DNA of 64,000 bases from JANJTB01 sp032027125 (GTDB lineage: Bacteria; Bacteroidota; Ignavibacteria; Kapaibacteriales; UBA2268), in NCBI GenBank assembly GCA_032027125.1, contig JAVSMQ010000001.1, positions 291,727 through 355,726 of the forward strand, written 5' to 3'. The stretch's first letter is position 1, and each line of letters starts with the position of its first letter. The position numbers and the translations under genes were made by a program. The notes under the pieces are model-generated. The model saw only the letters and a list, made by a program, of their open reading frames with translations, was not told the origin of the DNA and searched no databases. Below are positions 54,001 through 63,146 of this stretch, piece after piece.

Positions 54001-54492
54001 CCTGCGACAATCAATTCAATAGATTTTATTCCTGACAATATCACTGATGCAAATGATTTTGTTTTACTTAGTTCGCTTCCGCAAACAACCGAACTTGGTT
54101 CCAATCTGTCATTAAGATTCAGATTCCAGCCTTCGACTTATGGACTTAAATCAGGTTCATTTATCTTAAGCACAGACGGGAATCCCCAGATAATTACATT
54201 ACACGTTACCGGATTTGTTCGCGACCCTGCTTCAGTAAGTGATAACCTGAAATCTGATTTAATCACTCTTTCGCCTAATCCAGCTTCGAATTTAATTACT
54301 GTTGGGTTTGATGATGTAACTGAAATCCGGAATGTAACCATTTTCGACCTGAAAGGTAACGAAATGCTGAAATCCGACAGTTTAGTACAGAACGGGACTG
54401 TTGATGTTTCTGCATTGGCAAGCGGCGTTTACTTAATCAAATTTGATACTAATTCAGGAATTATAACCAAAAGTGTAATAATCAAAAAGTAA
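51082..54492 (+). CDS. subtilisin-like serine protease with T9SS sorting domain
   Basis: 1136 aa. Signal peptide (VSLWVFLIAAGLTAA), an I9-type propeptide to about residue 185, then an S8 domain with the triad Asp205 (IVIGDVDSGTD), His274 (THGTHTAG) and Ser432 (SGTSMSSPVAAG). After it come Ig-like and BNR-type beta-propeller repeats (TTNGGQTWTRK, SDGGSTWQALS, TDRGSSWT), a HYDIN-like segment and a type A sorting domain (LSPNPASNLITV to ITKSVIIKK). It is a secreted or surface protease. AAGGTG near the ATG is a modest SD. Terminator at 54520-54559. Confidence 0.92.
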   Translation: MNRYFMVSLWVFLIAAGLTAAPRITDLADKYQSKKIAYTIEFPSRTIDGKFFPAKSMNVERLPEENLHPNLIEIKTKDFQYIDENSVKFSNQSLQSAVEYLGIKSIRAPYTVYFKGDKLLSADKFGVSRIYEIRFQGNHNPYDVCKLLMENPEIEYATPVFKRSIHAFNPDDSWYSLQYHLKSINMPDAWEITKGDTNIVIGDVDSGTDILHEDLKGNIWTNPGEIPNNGKDDDGNGKIDDVNGWDLIGNITVQQYSNGQFQENNNPINTLNTHGTHTAGCASAVTNNGKGVAAPGFNIRILPVKCSPGSFQSSGITRGYEGILYAAVTGADVINCSWGGPGWSPVEEDIINQAISLGALIVASSGNSAKNLDINKDYPASFKGVLSVGSSGNTDRPSNFSSYGNLVSVFAPGENIWSTLPGNKYAAQSGTSMSSPVAAGVAALLLSIHKDWTPEQVIHQLRGTSDNVLMLANPEFRHLFIGRLNAAKALQFNNQPGKSMPGIGLEFMSVGTNNVINSFDMTDVKITLKNYLAADDKVKVRIIAIDDFIEFDNYLINIGNFGSMETKEITAKARLRSNNPWFKGDAEVLFEITGSNYINYELGRININIPSSNKMFNYADVPEAGIVWHGSAFLGDNTIYVVGVSPYPQIASIFVKSSGTIRSMVQINAEPVYCIYPFDEQNLIAGDGPLTGSVLKAQLHYTTNGGQTWTRKPIDNITPFVNSLNFFNKNDGILLGDPKGTAWGVAVTSDGGSTWQALSNLPPPNASETGLVGSVFQKNDTVWFGTTAGRIFKTTDRGSSWTVQTAFTGGVVSSVAFSDSVGACLYGQSNAQGAPRFLATTTNGGKTWKSAAYNFTANNQIPLTVYAINDSKAIVVQLLSGQVIASDNLGLSWYPVLSEKKSNYSFAVANQTGSKVRMFAAGGNELTKLEFNYSPAEIKKEIAFVGSNLLEFDTIFVNTNKMLSKEVKNLGNQPATINSIDFIPDNITDANDFVLLSSLPQTTELGSNLSLRFRFQPSTYGLKSGSFILSTDGNPQIITLHVTGFVRDPASVSDNLKSDLITLSPNPASNLITVGFDDVTEIRNVTIFDLKGNEMLKSDSLVQNGTVDVSALASGVYLIKFDTNSGIITKSVIIKK

Positions 54493-54519
54493 AACATTTT
54501 AGTTATCTTTTTATCCATA

Positions 54520-54559
54520 AAAACTTCTCTGTTTATAAATATCAGGGAAGTTTTTTTTT
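54520..54559 (+). terminator. intrinsic terminator after the subtilisin gene
   Basis: AAAACTTCTCTG (54520-54531) pairs with CAGGGAAGTTTT (54543-54554), mostly perfect, then a run of T residues. Confidence 0.88.
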
Positions 54560-54656
54560 CACTATGAAACGAAGTAAAGAGTACATGTTTTAACTATTCC
54601 CCTCTTGAGGCAGGGCTGAAATGTTCTATTATTTTTAAAATAAAACTCTGCGACAA

Positions 54657-54760
54657 GTCACTCTGAGCCTGCGAAGAGTCCATGTATTAATTAATTAACA
54701 GCCTGGATTCTTCACTTCGTTCAGAATGACTTACTTACAGGCATTTTCAACAGACTCCTA
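54657..54760. repeat. degenerate MITE-like repeat related to 6240-6374
   Basis: Its right end TCAACAGACTCC plus TA (54747-54760) is identical to the right end of the element at 6240-6374. Inside is an imperfect inverted pair (GTCACTCTGAG near 54657 and its partner ending at 54730) of the GCGAAG type. The left terminal repeat is not recognisable, so this copy is decayed. The rest of 54560-54846 shows no gene. Confidence 0.5.
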
Positions 54761-54846
54761 GATATTTCCAAACTAAATTTATTCCATTCAATAAATTTAC
54801 CTGTGATACTTCAAATCAAACATTGTTAAATTATTAAATCTTAAAA

Positions 54847-55710
54847 ATGCAGTTAGGTAAATTCAAAGTAAATGTAATTGATACAGGGCTTTTTCATTTG
54901 GACGGCGGTGCTATGTTCGGTGTTGTACCGAAAGCTCTTTGGGCAAAAAGATATAATCAGGGCGACGAACTAAACAGAATACCTCTTGCCGCACGCCCGA
55001 TGCTTATCGAATTTGACAATAAAAAAATTCTGGTTGATACGGGCAACGGAAAAAGACGTGATGCAAAATTTATCGGTATGTACGGAATTGATGAATCGAA
55101 AAGCGATATTGTAAAAGGACTTTCCAGATTCGGACTAATGCCGGATGATATAACAGATGTAATACTTACTCATCTTCATTTTGACCATACCGGCGGAAGT
55201 ACAATTTTATCCGGCGGTAAAATTATCCCTACTTTTCCGAATGCACAGTATTATGTCCAGAAAGAACATTTCGACTGGGCATTAAAACCAACAGATAAGG
55301 ACAGAGCATCATTTGTGGCGGATGATTATTTGCCGTTGTTAGACGCAGGTTTATTAAAATTTACAATCGGTACACAGGAACTTTTTGACGGCATTTCTGT
55401 TATTCCTGTTCACGGTCATACTCAGGCACTTCAGATGATTAAGCTGGAAAGCGGTTCGGAAAGCCTGCTGTATGTTGCAGACCTCTCCCCGACTGCTGCA
55501 CATCTTGCATATACATTCGGTCTCGCCTACGATAATTTCCCGATTACAACAATGAATGAAAAGAAAATGTTTCTGCCGGAAGCTTATGAAAAAAATACGA
55601 TTATCTGTTTCGAGCATGATGCTTTTGTTCAGGCAGGCAGACTCATGGATACCGGAAAAGGATTCGGTATTGGTGAAATTATAACGATTACAGACTATGA
55701 CAAAAAATAA
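54847..55710 (+). CDS. metallo-beta-lactamase-fold hydrolase
   Basis: 287 aa. Motifs: LTHLHFDHTGG (HxHxDH), ARPMLIEFDNKKILVDTG, VIPVHGHTQALQM and the late YVADLSPT. The overall pattern resembles lactonase/AttM-like members, but the substrate is not shown. The stop is inside the first codons of the Rieske gene (14-bp overlap), so it is co-translated with it. First gene of a three-gene operon. Confidence 0.87.
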   Translation: MQLGKFKVNVIDTGLFHLDGGAMFGVVPKALWAKRYNQGDELNRIPLAARPMLIEFDNKKILVDTGNGKRRDAKFIGMYGIDESKSDIVKGLSRFGLMPDDITDVILTHLHFDHTGGSTILSGGKIIPTFPNAQYYVQKEHFDWALKPTDKDRASFVADDYLPLLDAGLLKFTIGTQELFDGISVIPVHGHTQALQMIKLESGSESLLYVADLSPTAAHLAYTFGLAYDNFPITTMNEKKMFLPEAYEKNTIICFEHDAFVQAGRLMDTGKGFGIGEIITITDYDKK

Positions 55711-56089
55711 CAACTATACATCAAAATCATTTGAGGGAATTGAATTTCTGCAAATCTGCAAATCAGATGATGTATTTGAAGGCAAAGGCAGGCAGATACT
55801 TTTTGATGAAGACGACGATTTTCAGGTAGCTGTTTTCAGAATCAAGGGAAAACTTTATGCACTGGATAATATCTGTCCCCACCGTCACGCAGACAGAATA
55901 TTTGAAGGAATTATTCAGGATATGACAGTAATGTGCCCGCTGCACGGCTGGACATATTCAATAGAAACGGGGCAGAATGTTGATTTAAGTCAGGGAATAA
56001 AAAGTCTGAACAGTCACGAAGTGTTTGAAAGTGAAGGATATGTGTATTTAAAGAAACCGCAATTTGAATTACCTGTGTGGCGCCGCTGA
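55697..56089 (+). CDS. Rieske 2Fe-2S ferredoxin-like protein
   Basis: 130 aa with both cluster-binding pairs: CPHRHADR (CxH) and CPLHGWTY (CxxH). Alone, with no membrane helix, it looks like a NirD-type or ferredoxin-type electron carrier. Overlaps the hydrolase by 14 bp and QueG by 13 bp, so it may donate electrons to QueG; that is inference. Confidence 0.87.
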   Translation: MTKNNNYTSKSFEGIEFLQICKSDDVFEGKGRQILFDEDDDFQVAVFRIKGKLYALDNICPHRHADRIFEGIIQDMTVMCPLHGWTYSIETGQNVDLSQGIKSLNSHEVFESEGYVYLKKPQFELPVWRR

Positions 56090-57042
56090 TAACAGATAAA
56101 TATTATATTAAAGAAAAACTTATATCCAAAGCAAAGTCTCTGGGCTTTTTGGAATTAAAAGTCGCAGAATACAGAATATTAAATGATGAGTTTGATAAAT
56201 ATTCGGAATGGATTGACGGCGGTTACAATGCCACCATGGGCTGGATGGAACGTAATTATGAAAAAAGGCTTGATGTCAGGCAAATTCTTCCAGAAACAAA
56301 ATCAGTCATAACGCTTTCACATAGTTATTTTACGGGAAATATACATCCGGCGAATTTGAATGGAAACGAGGGCAAAGTATCAAGATATGCGTGGGGAACG
56401 GATTATCACGAAATAGTTTTGAAAAAGATAAATGAGATTGAGTCGGAGTTGAAACTGTTATCACCTGATTCAGTAACAAAATCTTATGTTGATACCGGTC
56501 CTGTAATGGAAAAGCAGTGGGCAGTTCTCTCAGGGCTTGGCTGGCAAGGAAAGAACAGTCTGATACTTAATAATAAATACGGTTCATATTTTTTTATCGG
56601 GGTTATATTCACAGATTTGGAATTACCTGCGGACAGTCCGGTAAAAGATTACTGTCAAACCTGCCGGAAGTGCATTGATGCCTGCCCGACGAATGCCATC
56701 ATTGCCGATAAAGTAGTTGATTCAAATAAATGTATTTCCTACTGGACAATAGAAGCTAAGGCTGATATAAAAATTCCCGAAAGCATTGCTCAAAATTCAG
56801 AAAACTGGATTTACGGGTGTGATATTTGTCAGGAAGTATGTCCATGGAATAAAAACAAACCTGTAATTACCGGAGAAAATCAATTTCACAGCCGGATTGA
56901 AAACGGAATTTTATCAAAAGATGAAATTGAAAATATGTCGCCGGAAGAATTCAACAGAAGATTCAAAAACTCGCCTTTAAAACGTCTTAAATTGGCGGGA
57001 TTAAAGCGGAATGCAGGAGATATACTATCTTTGGTCATTTAA
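56077..57042 (+). CDS. queG: epoxyqueuosine reductase
   Basis: 321 aa; cobalamin- and 4Fe4S-dependent reductase that converts epoxyqueuosine to queuosine in tRNA. Two ferredoxin-type cluster motifs: YCQTCRKCIDACPTNAI and GCDICQEVCPWN; the N-terminal substrate domain has YATGPVMEK-like YVDTGPVMEKQW and WQGKNSL. The start is GTG at 56077 inside the Rieske gene; no ATG lies nearer the conserved N-terminus. The length is a little short of the E. coli protein, which has extra C-terminal repeats. Confidence 0.93.
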   Translation: MAPLITDKYYIKEKLISKAKSLGFLELKVAEYRILNDEFDKYSEWIDGGYNATMGWMERNYEKRLDVRQILPETKSVITLSHSYFTGNIHPANLNGNEGKVSRYAWGTDYHEIVLKKINEIESELKLLSPDSVTKSYVDTGPVMEKQWAVLSGLGWQGKNSLILNNKYGSYFFIGVIFTDLELPADSPVKDYCQTCRKCIDACPTNAIIADKVVDSNKCISYWTIEAKADIKIPESIAQNSENWIYGCDICQEVCPWNKNKPVITGENQFHSRIENGILSKDEIENMSPEEFNRRFKNSPLKRLKLAGLKRNAGDILSLVI

Positions 57043-57141
57043 TAAATTCAATCATTTCGACTGATAAACAGATTATTTATACAATAAATACTTTATTGTT
57101 AGGTCTTGCTAATAAAATTATTGACAATTTTTGGAGTTTAT

Positions 57142-57642
57142 ATGAAAACGTTAAAATTATCAGTCCTTATATGCTTACTGACTGCAATAAGTGCCTTCAG
57201 CCAGGGACCAAGAAATAAAGATTTCGGTTTTGGTATCATACTCGGCGACCCGACCGGATTAACTGCGAAGATTTGGATGAATAATGAAAATGCTCTTGCC
57301 CTAAGCTTAGGAAATTCATATTTCGGTTCTTTTAGAATTACCGGTGATTATTTGTGGCATTTCAGTTCTTTTAATACACCTGTTGTTAAACTTTATGCCG
57401 GACCCGGCATTGCTGTCGGCGTAGGTGAAGGCGGCGGCTGGATTTACAGAAAAGGCGACAAATACTGGTGGGTTAGAGACGACAATGGTTTGGGTCTTGG
57501 TGTAAGAGGTATTTTCGGAATAAATATAATTCCCAAAAATACACCTCTTGAATTCTTTGGTGAAATAGGTGTTCTCGTAGGTGTTGTACCGGGTTTTGGT
57601 GCAACCGGAGAGGGCGCTATCGGTATTAGATTTTATCCGTAA
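57142..57642 (+). CDS. small outer-membrane beta-barrel protein
   Basis: 166 aa with a signal peptide (MKTLKLSVLICLLTAISAFS, cleavage near SQG) and alternating strands rich in Gly and aromatics (FGFGIILGDPTGLTAKIW, VKLYAGPGIAVGVGEGGG, EGAIGIRFYP). ATG at 57142 has TGGAG upstream and fits the signal peptide; an in-frame start at 57106 adds 12 residues. No function is known. It ends 2 bp from the convergent receptor gene. Confidence 0.75.
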   Translation: MKTLKLSVLICLLTAISAFSQGPRNKDFGFGIILGDPTGLTAKIWMNNENALALSLGNSYFGSFRITGDYLWHFSSFNTPVVKLYAGPGIAVGVGEGGGWIYRKGDKYWWVRDDNGLGLGVRGIFGINIIPKNTPLEFFGEIGVLVGVVPGFGATGEGAIGIRFYP

Positions 57643-57644
57643 AA

Positions 57645-60485
57645 TCAACTGCCGAACTTTCGCAGATTATAAGTAAACGTCAGCATAAAATATCTCTGGA
57701 GGACTTGAGTTCTCAGGTCCTCCAGATAAATTTCCGTAACATTTCGCGAAATACTATTGTTCTGACCCAAAATATCATAAACACTCAGTCTGACTTCACC
57801 GGCATTATTTTCTAAGAATTTGTATCCCAGCGAAACATTCCACAAGAGAAATTCCTGATTGAAATCCTGCTCAAGACCTTTGTATAGATTATGAAATACC
57901 TCTGTATTAATCAAAAATCCATTCCAGAAAATCCAGTTAAATTTTATGTTTGCTACCGATATCAAATAATTATTATCCTGTGTAGGCAGAATACTGTTTT
58001 TTATTATTGAATAATTTGCATTATATGAAATTGTAAAGTCAAGTTCGGGACTTATATTACTTGATAATACAACACCGCTGTTTATGGAATAATTATCGGC
58101 AGTATTTTTGATATCATTAATTAATCCCGGAGTTCGAGAGTACATCAGTCCGCCGTTGATATTAAAATTACTTTTCAGAAATGTCACGGGAATTCCATAA
58201 GTCAAAAATGAACGAGCCATTATATATCCATCCATATTAACCGGACGCGACAACTGTGAACCTGCAAACAAAGGAATGTTGTCAATCGTAGTGTCTTTTC
58301 GTGCAGTGATGATAGAATTTGCGATATAGTCGTTTGTAAAACTAATCATACCAAAAGCAAAAATACTTGATGACGAGTGCGGGTCAGCCGAGCCGATTCG
58401 GGACATTAAAGTATGTGTATAGTTTTGTATCAGATTAGGATTACCTGCTTTAAGCAGTACAGGATTGCTGTTGTCAACTACATTCTGAAGCTGGGATACC
58501 GAAGGAGCATTAGCAGAAGTTCTGTAATTTATTCTGAAATTTGTTGTTTTGCTGAAATTATACTGATATCTTGCATTTGGAAGGATATCACTGAATGAAA
58601 ATGATGTACTGCTGCTAACAGGAAAAATCTGATTTCCGTCTAACTGTGCTGTCTGATATTCAATACCGAGTGAAAGATATGACAAATCATCACGATAGCT
58701 GTAACTGAGACCGCCTCTCTGCTGAAAATAAATATTTTCAAAATTATTGGACAATAAAGTATCTAACTGATAATTACTTACATCGCCGGGTGTAATGTTG
58801 TATATCTCCTTATCGGAATTGCTAACAGTATATGAAGGGCGGTAAGTAAATTGCAGCATACTTTTGTCGGTTACGGGTTCGGTATAGTTAATTTCTGAAT
58901 TAATTCTGTAACCATCCCCTATTAAATCGCCATCCTGATTGATTTCTATAATATTATTAGTTGTATCAAAAATTGTATTTTTCGATAAAAGAAGTGTTTG
59001 CCCGTCATTTTTATTAATATTTGTGGACACCTGCATTGAGAACGTACGTCCGGCTGCCGGAAATTTATGTCTGTACAGCATAGAATTGTCAAAATTGTAT
59101 CCTGTTAAATCACTTTTATAGACATTTTCGGTTTGGTTAACCGGATTAGAATTTATTATAGTCGAACCGTCAACCATACTGTTATAATTATTTGTCTGGA
59201 GATTAAAGCGTGGTGTAATCAGCAGAGAATTTGAAGAATCTATCTTATAGTCTAATCTCGCATTAATTCTGTGATTATAATTTTTTGTAATTGCGATATT
59301 TTCTTCGTTATAGAACTGACTAATGTCATTTTGTGTAAAAAAGTTTCTTGATACCAGGCTGTTGTTGTCATTATTAGAAAGATTGAAAAAATAACTGCCT
59401 GTAAAATTGACTGCCTGACTCCATATATCCGAATAATTTAAACCAATCGAATTTGTTTGAGATATGCCGTTTTGCTGACCGACTATAAAATCACGCGAGC
59501 CTCCGAACATACCACCCGGGGAACCTCCTCCGCCCGCGGCGGGACGTCTTCCGCCTCCCATTGCACCGGGGCGTCTTGATGCCTGCGACCCTGTGGCACT
59601 TAATATATCCTGAGCTGCAAAATTCTGCTGATTTATGTTGTTGGATAATCCAATAACCGATACTTTTGAATCACCTTTGAAGTAATTAATATTACCGCCT
59701 GCCCAAAATCTGTCTTCGGTTCCGTATCCGGCATATAATTTTCCGAAATTCCCTTGATTTTTATCGGATTTTGTAATAATATTCAAAGTTTTTTGTGCAT
59801 TGCCGTCATCAAAACCGGTGAACTGAGCCTGATCGCTTGCACGGTCATAAACCTGAATTTTATCAATTATCTCAGCAGGTATTGTTCTGAGAGCTAATGT
59901 TGGGTCGTCACCAAAAAATTCTTTCCCGTCAACAAGTACCTTCTGAACATTTTCGCCCTGAGCTTTTACCGAGCCATCAGTTTCTACAGTAACTCCCGGC
60001 ATCTTGCGTACTAAGTCTTCAGTAGTAGCGTCGGGATTTACTTTGAATGCACCTGCATTAAATATTGTAGTGTCTTCTTTTTGCTCCTGCCGAACCATCT
60101 GACCTTCAACTGTTACATCTCCGAGCTTTACATCTTCGGCAGTCAATTTGATTGTACCAAGATTTGAAGTTTCCGGACTCAATTCAATGTTTTTATTATA
60201 CTTGTGGAATCCAATAAAATTAATCTCAACTCTATAACTGCCTCTTCTAAGCTTTTCAACGATAAAGTTTCCGTCATTATCGGTTATTGCACCGTTACGG
60301 TTATTTGTATCTGTAGATGAAATAACCGTAACTCTGGCTCCGCGAAGCGGTTTATTACCGTTATCCACAACTTTTCCGCTTAGAGTAAGTCTCCCCTGCT
60401 GAGAATAAACATTGGTCGAATAAAGGCTTAATATAAATAATAAAATAATTGTTTTAATAAAATTAGAATTTAATGAATCAGACAT
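57645..60485 (-). CDS. TonB-receptor-type outer-membrane beta-barrel protein
   Basis: 946 aa. Signal peptide, an N-terminal carboxypeptidase-like beta sandwich (LTLSGKVVDNGNKPLRGARV), a plug domain (DLVRKMPGVTVETDGSVKAQGE to VLVDGKEFFGDD), then an outer-membrane barrel of the OMP_b-brl_3 type. A surface loop near residue 330 is rich in Gly, Arg and Pro (RRPGAMGGGRRPAAGGGG). The lack of a clear TonB box and the C-terminal end LRKFGS leave the transport role open; the family is often of unknown substrate. Confidence 0.85.
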   Translation of the reverse strand: MSDSLNSNFIKTIILLFILSLYSTNVYSQQGRLTLSGKVVDNGNKPLRGARVTVISSTDTNNRNGAITDNDGNFIVEKLRRGSYRVEINFIGFHKYNKNIELSPETSNLGTIKLTAEDVKLGDVTVEGQMVRQEQKEDTTIFNAGAFKVNPDATTEDLVRKMPGVTVETDGSVKAQGENVQKVLVDGKEFFGDDPTLALRTIPAEIIDKIQVYDRASDQAQFTGFDDGNAQKTLNIITKSDKNQGNFGKLYAGYGTEDRFWAGGNINYFKGDSKVSVIGLSNNINQQNFAAQDILSATGSQASRRPGAMGGGRRPAAGGGGSPGGMFGGSRDFIVGQQNGISQTNSIGLNYSDIWSQAVNFTGSYFFNLSNNDNNSLVSRNFFTQNDISQFYNEENIAITKNYNHRINARLDYKIDSSNSLLITPRFNLQTNNYNSMVDGSTIINSNPVNQTENVYKSDLTGYNFDNSMLYRHKFPAAGRTFSMQVSTNINKNDGQTLLLSKNTIFDTTNNIIEINQDGDLIGDGYRINSEINYTEPVTDKSMLQFTYRPSYTVSNSDKEIYNITPGDVSNYQLDTLLSNNFENIYFQQRGGLSYSYRDDLSYLSLGIEYQTAQLDGNQIFPVSSSTSFSFSDILPNARYQYNFSKTTNFRINYRTSANAPSVSQLQNVVDNSNPVLLKAGNPNLIQNYTHTLMSRIGSADPHSSSSIFAFGMISFTNDYIANSIITARKDTTIDNIPLFAGSQLSRPVNMDGYIMARSFLTYGIPVTFLKSNFNINGGLMYSRTPGLINDIKNTADNYSINSGVVLSSNISPELDFTISYNANYSIIKNSILPTQDNNYLISVANIKFNWIFWNGFLINTEVFHNLYKGLEQDFNQEFLLWNVSLGYKFLENNAGEVRLSVYDILGQNNSISRNVTEIYLEDLRTQVLQRYFMLTFTYNLRKFGS

Positions 60486-60641
60486 AACTAAATAACTTAA
60501 AAATTAAAAATAAATAAATCAGTACCACTAAGACAGTCTAAAATTAAAAAAAGTTTAATTTGTAGAAAATTTAAAAGTATAAAATTACTTTTTCGTGTTT
60601 AATAATACTGTAATGAATATTATAATTATTAAAATGAAAAT

Positions 60642-63146
60642 ATGATAAATACTAAGAATAAATCTGAATCAATTTTTTTTACAGACAGTAGTAGTCCGGA
60701 ATCATACACACTTAAAAACCAAATTGCTGAACATCTGGAATTCAGATTAGTAAAGGACAGGCTGACAGCTACCCTTGAAGATACTTATCTTGCTTTGTCA
60801 TTATCTGTCAGGGATAGAATGATTCGCAACTGGCTCAGGACTCAAAATCAATATTACAGAAATGATGTTAAAAGAGTATATTATCTTTCCATGGAATTTC
60901 TGATGGGCAGACTTCTTGGAAATGCAATCATCAATCTTGGTTTTCAGGATGAATGTTACGAAATTCTGACCGAAATGGGTTATGACCTCGAATCCATTAT
61001 TGAAGTCGAACACGACATGGGGCTTGGCAATGGCGGTTTGGGTCGTCTTGCAGCATGCTTTTTAGACTCTATGGCAACATTAGAATTGCCTGCATTCGGA
61101 TATGGAATCAGATATGAATACGGTATTTTTGAACAGGACATAATTAACGGTTATCAAGTCGAAAAGCCGGATAACTGGCTTTATTACGGCAGCCCGTGGG
61201 AAATCATCAGACCTGAATATACTTATAAAATCAAGTTTTACGGAAATGTTGATTCTTATTATGATGCTTCGGGTAAAACCGTTTATAACTGGACGCAGAC
61301 AAAGGACGTTCTGGCTGTTGCTTATGATGTACCGATACCCGGATATAACAACCATACCTGCAATAATCTGCGGCTTTGGGAAGCGAAAGCAACACACGAT
61401 TTCGATTTCTCTTCTTTCAATGACGGCGATTATATCAAAGCTGTTGAAAACAAGTATGAAACCGAAAATATTTCAAAGGTACTCTACCCTAATGACAACA
61501 CTGTCGCAGGTAAGGAACTTCGTCTAAAGCAGCAGTATTTTTTCGTTTCTGCATCACTTCAGGATATTATCAGAAGATATAAAGTCAATCATAATGATTT
61601 AAAAAAATTTGCAGAAAAAAATTGTCTGCAGTTGAATGACACTCATCCGGCAATAGCCATACCGGAACTAATGAGAATTTTGCTTGATGAAGAAGGTTTA
61701 GGCTGGGATGAAGCATGGAGTATTACAAACTGTACATTTGCCTATACAAATCATACAGTCTTGAATGAAGCATTGGAACGCTGGTCTGTTTCCCTTTTCG
61801 AGAAACTGCTCCCCAGACATTTGAAAATTATTTATGAAATCAATGTCAGATTTTTATCACGTGTAAGAATGCACTTTTTAAATGATTTTGAAAAAATCAG
61901 ACGCATGTCAATAATTGAAGAATCGGATGAAAAGAAGATTAGAATGGCGCATCTGGCAATTGCAGGCAGTTTCTCAGTCAATGGAGTCGCTGCACTTCAT
62001 ACCGAGATACTCAAATCAAAAGTATTCCCGGATTTCTATGATTTTGACCCGAATAAGTTCAACAGTAAAACAAACGGAATCACTCAGAGACGCTGGCTCA
62101 AAAAAGCAAATCTATTTTTATCTCAGGTAATTACAGATAAAATTGGTGAGGAATGGATTACTGATTTATATCAATTGAAAAATTTAGAACAATTCGTCGA
62201 GGATGATGAATTCCTTATTCTGTGGGAATCTGCAAAATTAGTTAATAAAACAAGATTGATAAATTATATAGAAAAAAATTATAATATTAAAATCAATCCT
62301 CTTTCCATATTCGATTCCCAAATAAAAAGAATTCACGAATATAAAAGGCAGCTTCTAAACGCTATACATACCGTAGCAATGTATAACAGGATTAAAAACA
62401 ATCCCGATGCAGATTTTGTTCCGCATACCAAGATATTCGCCGGAAAGGCAGCTCCCGGTTATTTTACGGCAAAAAGTGTAATCAAACTTATAAACAGTAT
62501 TGCAGACACTATTAATAACGACCCTGATATAGGCGACAAACTGAAAGTTGTATTTTTGAAAAATTATTCCGTAACTCTTGCTGAGTTGATTATTCCTGCG
62601 ACCGATTTATCCGAACAAACTTCAACTGCCGGTTATGAAGCATCAGGAACGGGGAATATGAAGTTCCAGCTTAACGGTGCTTTAACTATCGGTACACTTG
62701 ACGGTGCTAATATTGAAATGATGGAGGAAATGGGAAAGGAGAATATGTATATATTTGGACTGACCGCCGAAGAAGTTTCTCATCTGCACGAAAACGGCTA
62801 TAATCCTTATCATTATTACGAGAATAATTTTGAATTGAAACAGGCGATTGACCTTATAAAATCAAATTATTTCAACATGCTCGAACCGGGGATTTTTGAC
62901 GGGCTGATGGATATGCTTATTTACGGAGGCGATAAATACTGTCTTTTGGCAGATTTCGAATCATACACATTAGCACATGATTTTGCTTCAGATGAGTTTA
63001 AAAACAAAAAATTATGGTCAAAGAAGTCAATCCTTAATGTAGCACGAAGCGGTAAATTTTCAAGTGACAGGACAATCAGACAATATGCAGACGAAATATG
63101 GCATATATCAAGTAACCCAATAATATCAAGTAATGGAAAAACGTAA
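60642..63146 (+). CDS. glgP: glycogen/starch phosphorylase
   Basis: 834 aa; phosphorolysis of alpha-1,4-glucans to glucose 1-phosphate. PLP lysine in EASGTGNMKFQLNGALTIGT, plus YLSMEFLMGRLLGNAI and GNGGLGRLAACFLDSMA near the N-terminus and QLNDTHPAIAIPELMR in the middle. Size is typical of the bacterial enzyme. The next gene starts inside its last 14 bases. No other glycogen gene is visible. Confidence 0.97.
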   Translation: MINTKNKSESIFFTDSSSPESYTLKNQIAEHLEFRLVKDRLTATLEDTYLALSLSVRDRMIRNWLRTQNQYYRNDVKRVYYLSMEFLMGRLLGNAIINLGFQDECYEILTEMGYDLESIIEVEHDMGLGNGGLGRLAACFLDSMATLELPAFGYGIRYEYGIFEQDIINGYQVEKPDNWLYYGSPWEIIRPEYTYKIKFYGNVDSYYDASGKTVYNWTQTKDVLAVAYDVPIPGYNNHTCNNLRLWEAKATHDFDFSSFNDGDYIKAVENKYETENISKVLYPNDNTVAGKELRLKQQYFFVSASLQDIIRRYKVNHNDLKKFAEKNCLQLNDTHPAIAIPELMRILLDEEGLGWDEAWSITNCTFAYTNHTVLNEALERWSVSLFEKLLPRHLKIIYEINVRFLSRVRMHFLNDFEKIRRMSIIEESDEKKIRMAHLAIAGSFSVNGVAALHTEILKSKVFPDFYDFDPNKFNSKTNGITQRRWLKKANLFLSQVITDKIGEEWITDLYQLKNLEQFVEDDEFLILWESAKLVNKTRLINYIEKNYNIKINPLSIFDSQIKRIHEYKRQLLNAIHTVAMYNRIKNNPDADFVPHTKIFAGKAAPGYFTAKSVIKLINSIADTINNDPDIGDKLKVVFLKNYSVTLAELIIPATDLSEQTSTAGYEASGTGNMKFQLNGALTIGTLDGANIEMMEEMGKENMYIFGLTAEEVSHLHENGYNPYHYYENNFELKQAIDLIKSNYFNMLEPGIFDGLMDMLIYGGDKYCLLADFESYTLAHDFASDEFKNKKLWSKKSILNVARSGKFSSDRTIRQYADEIWHISSNPIISSNGKT

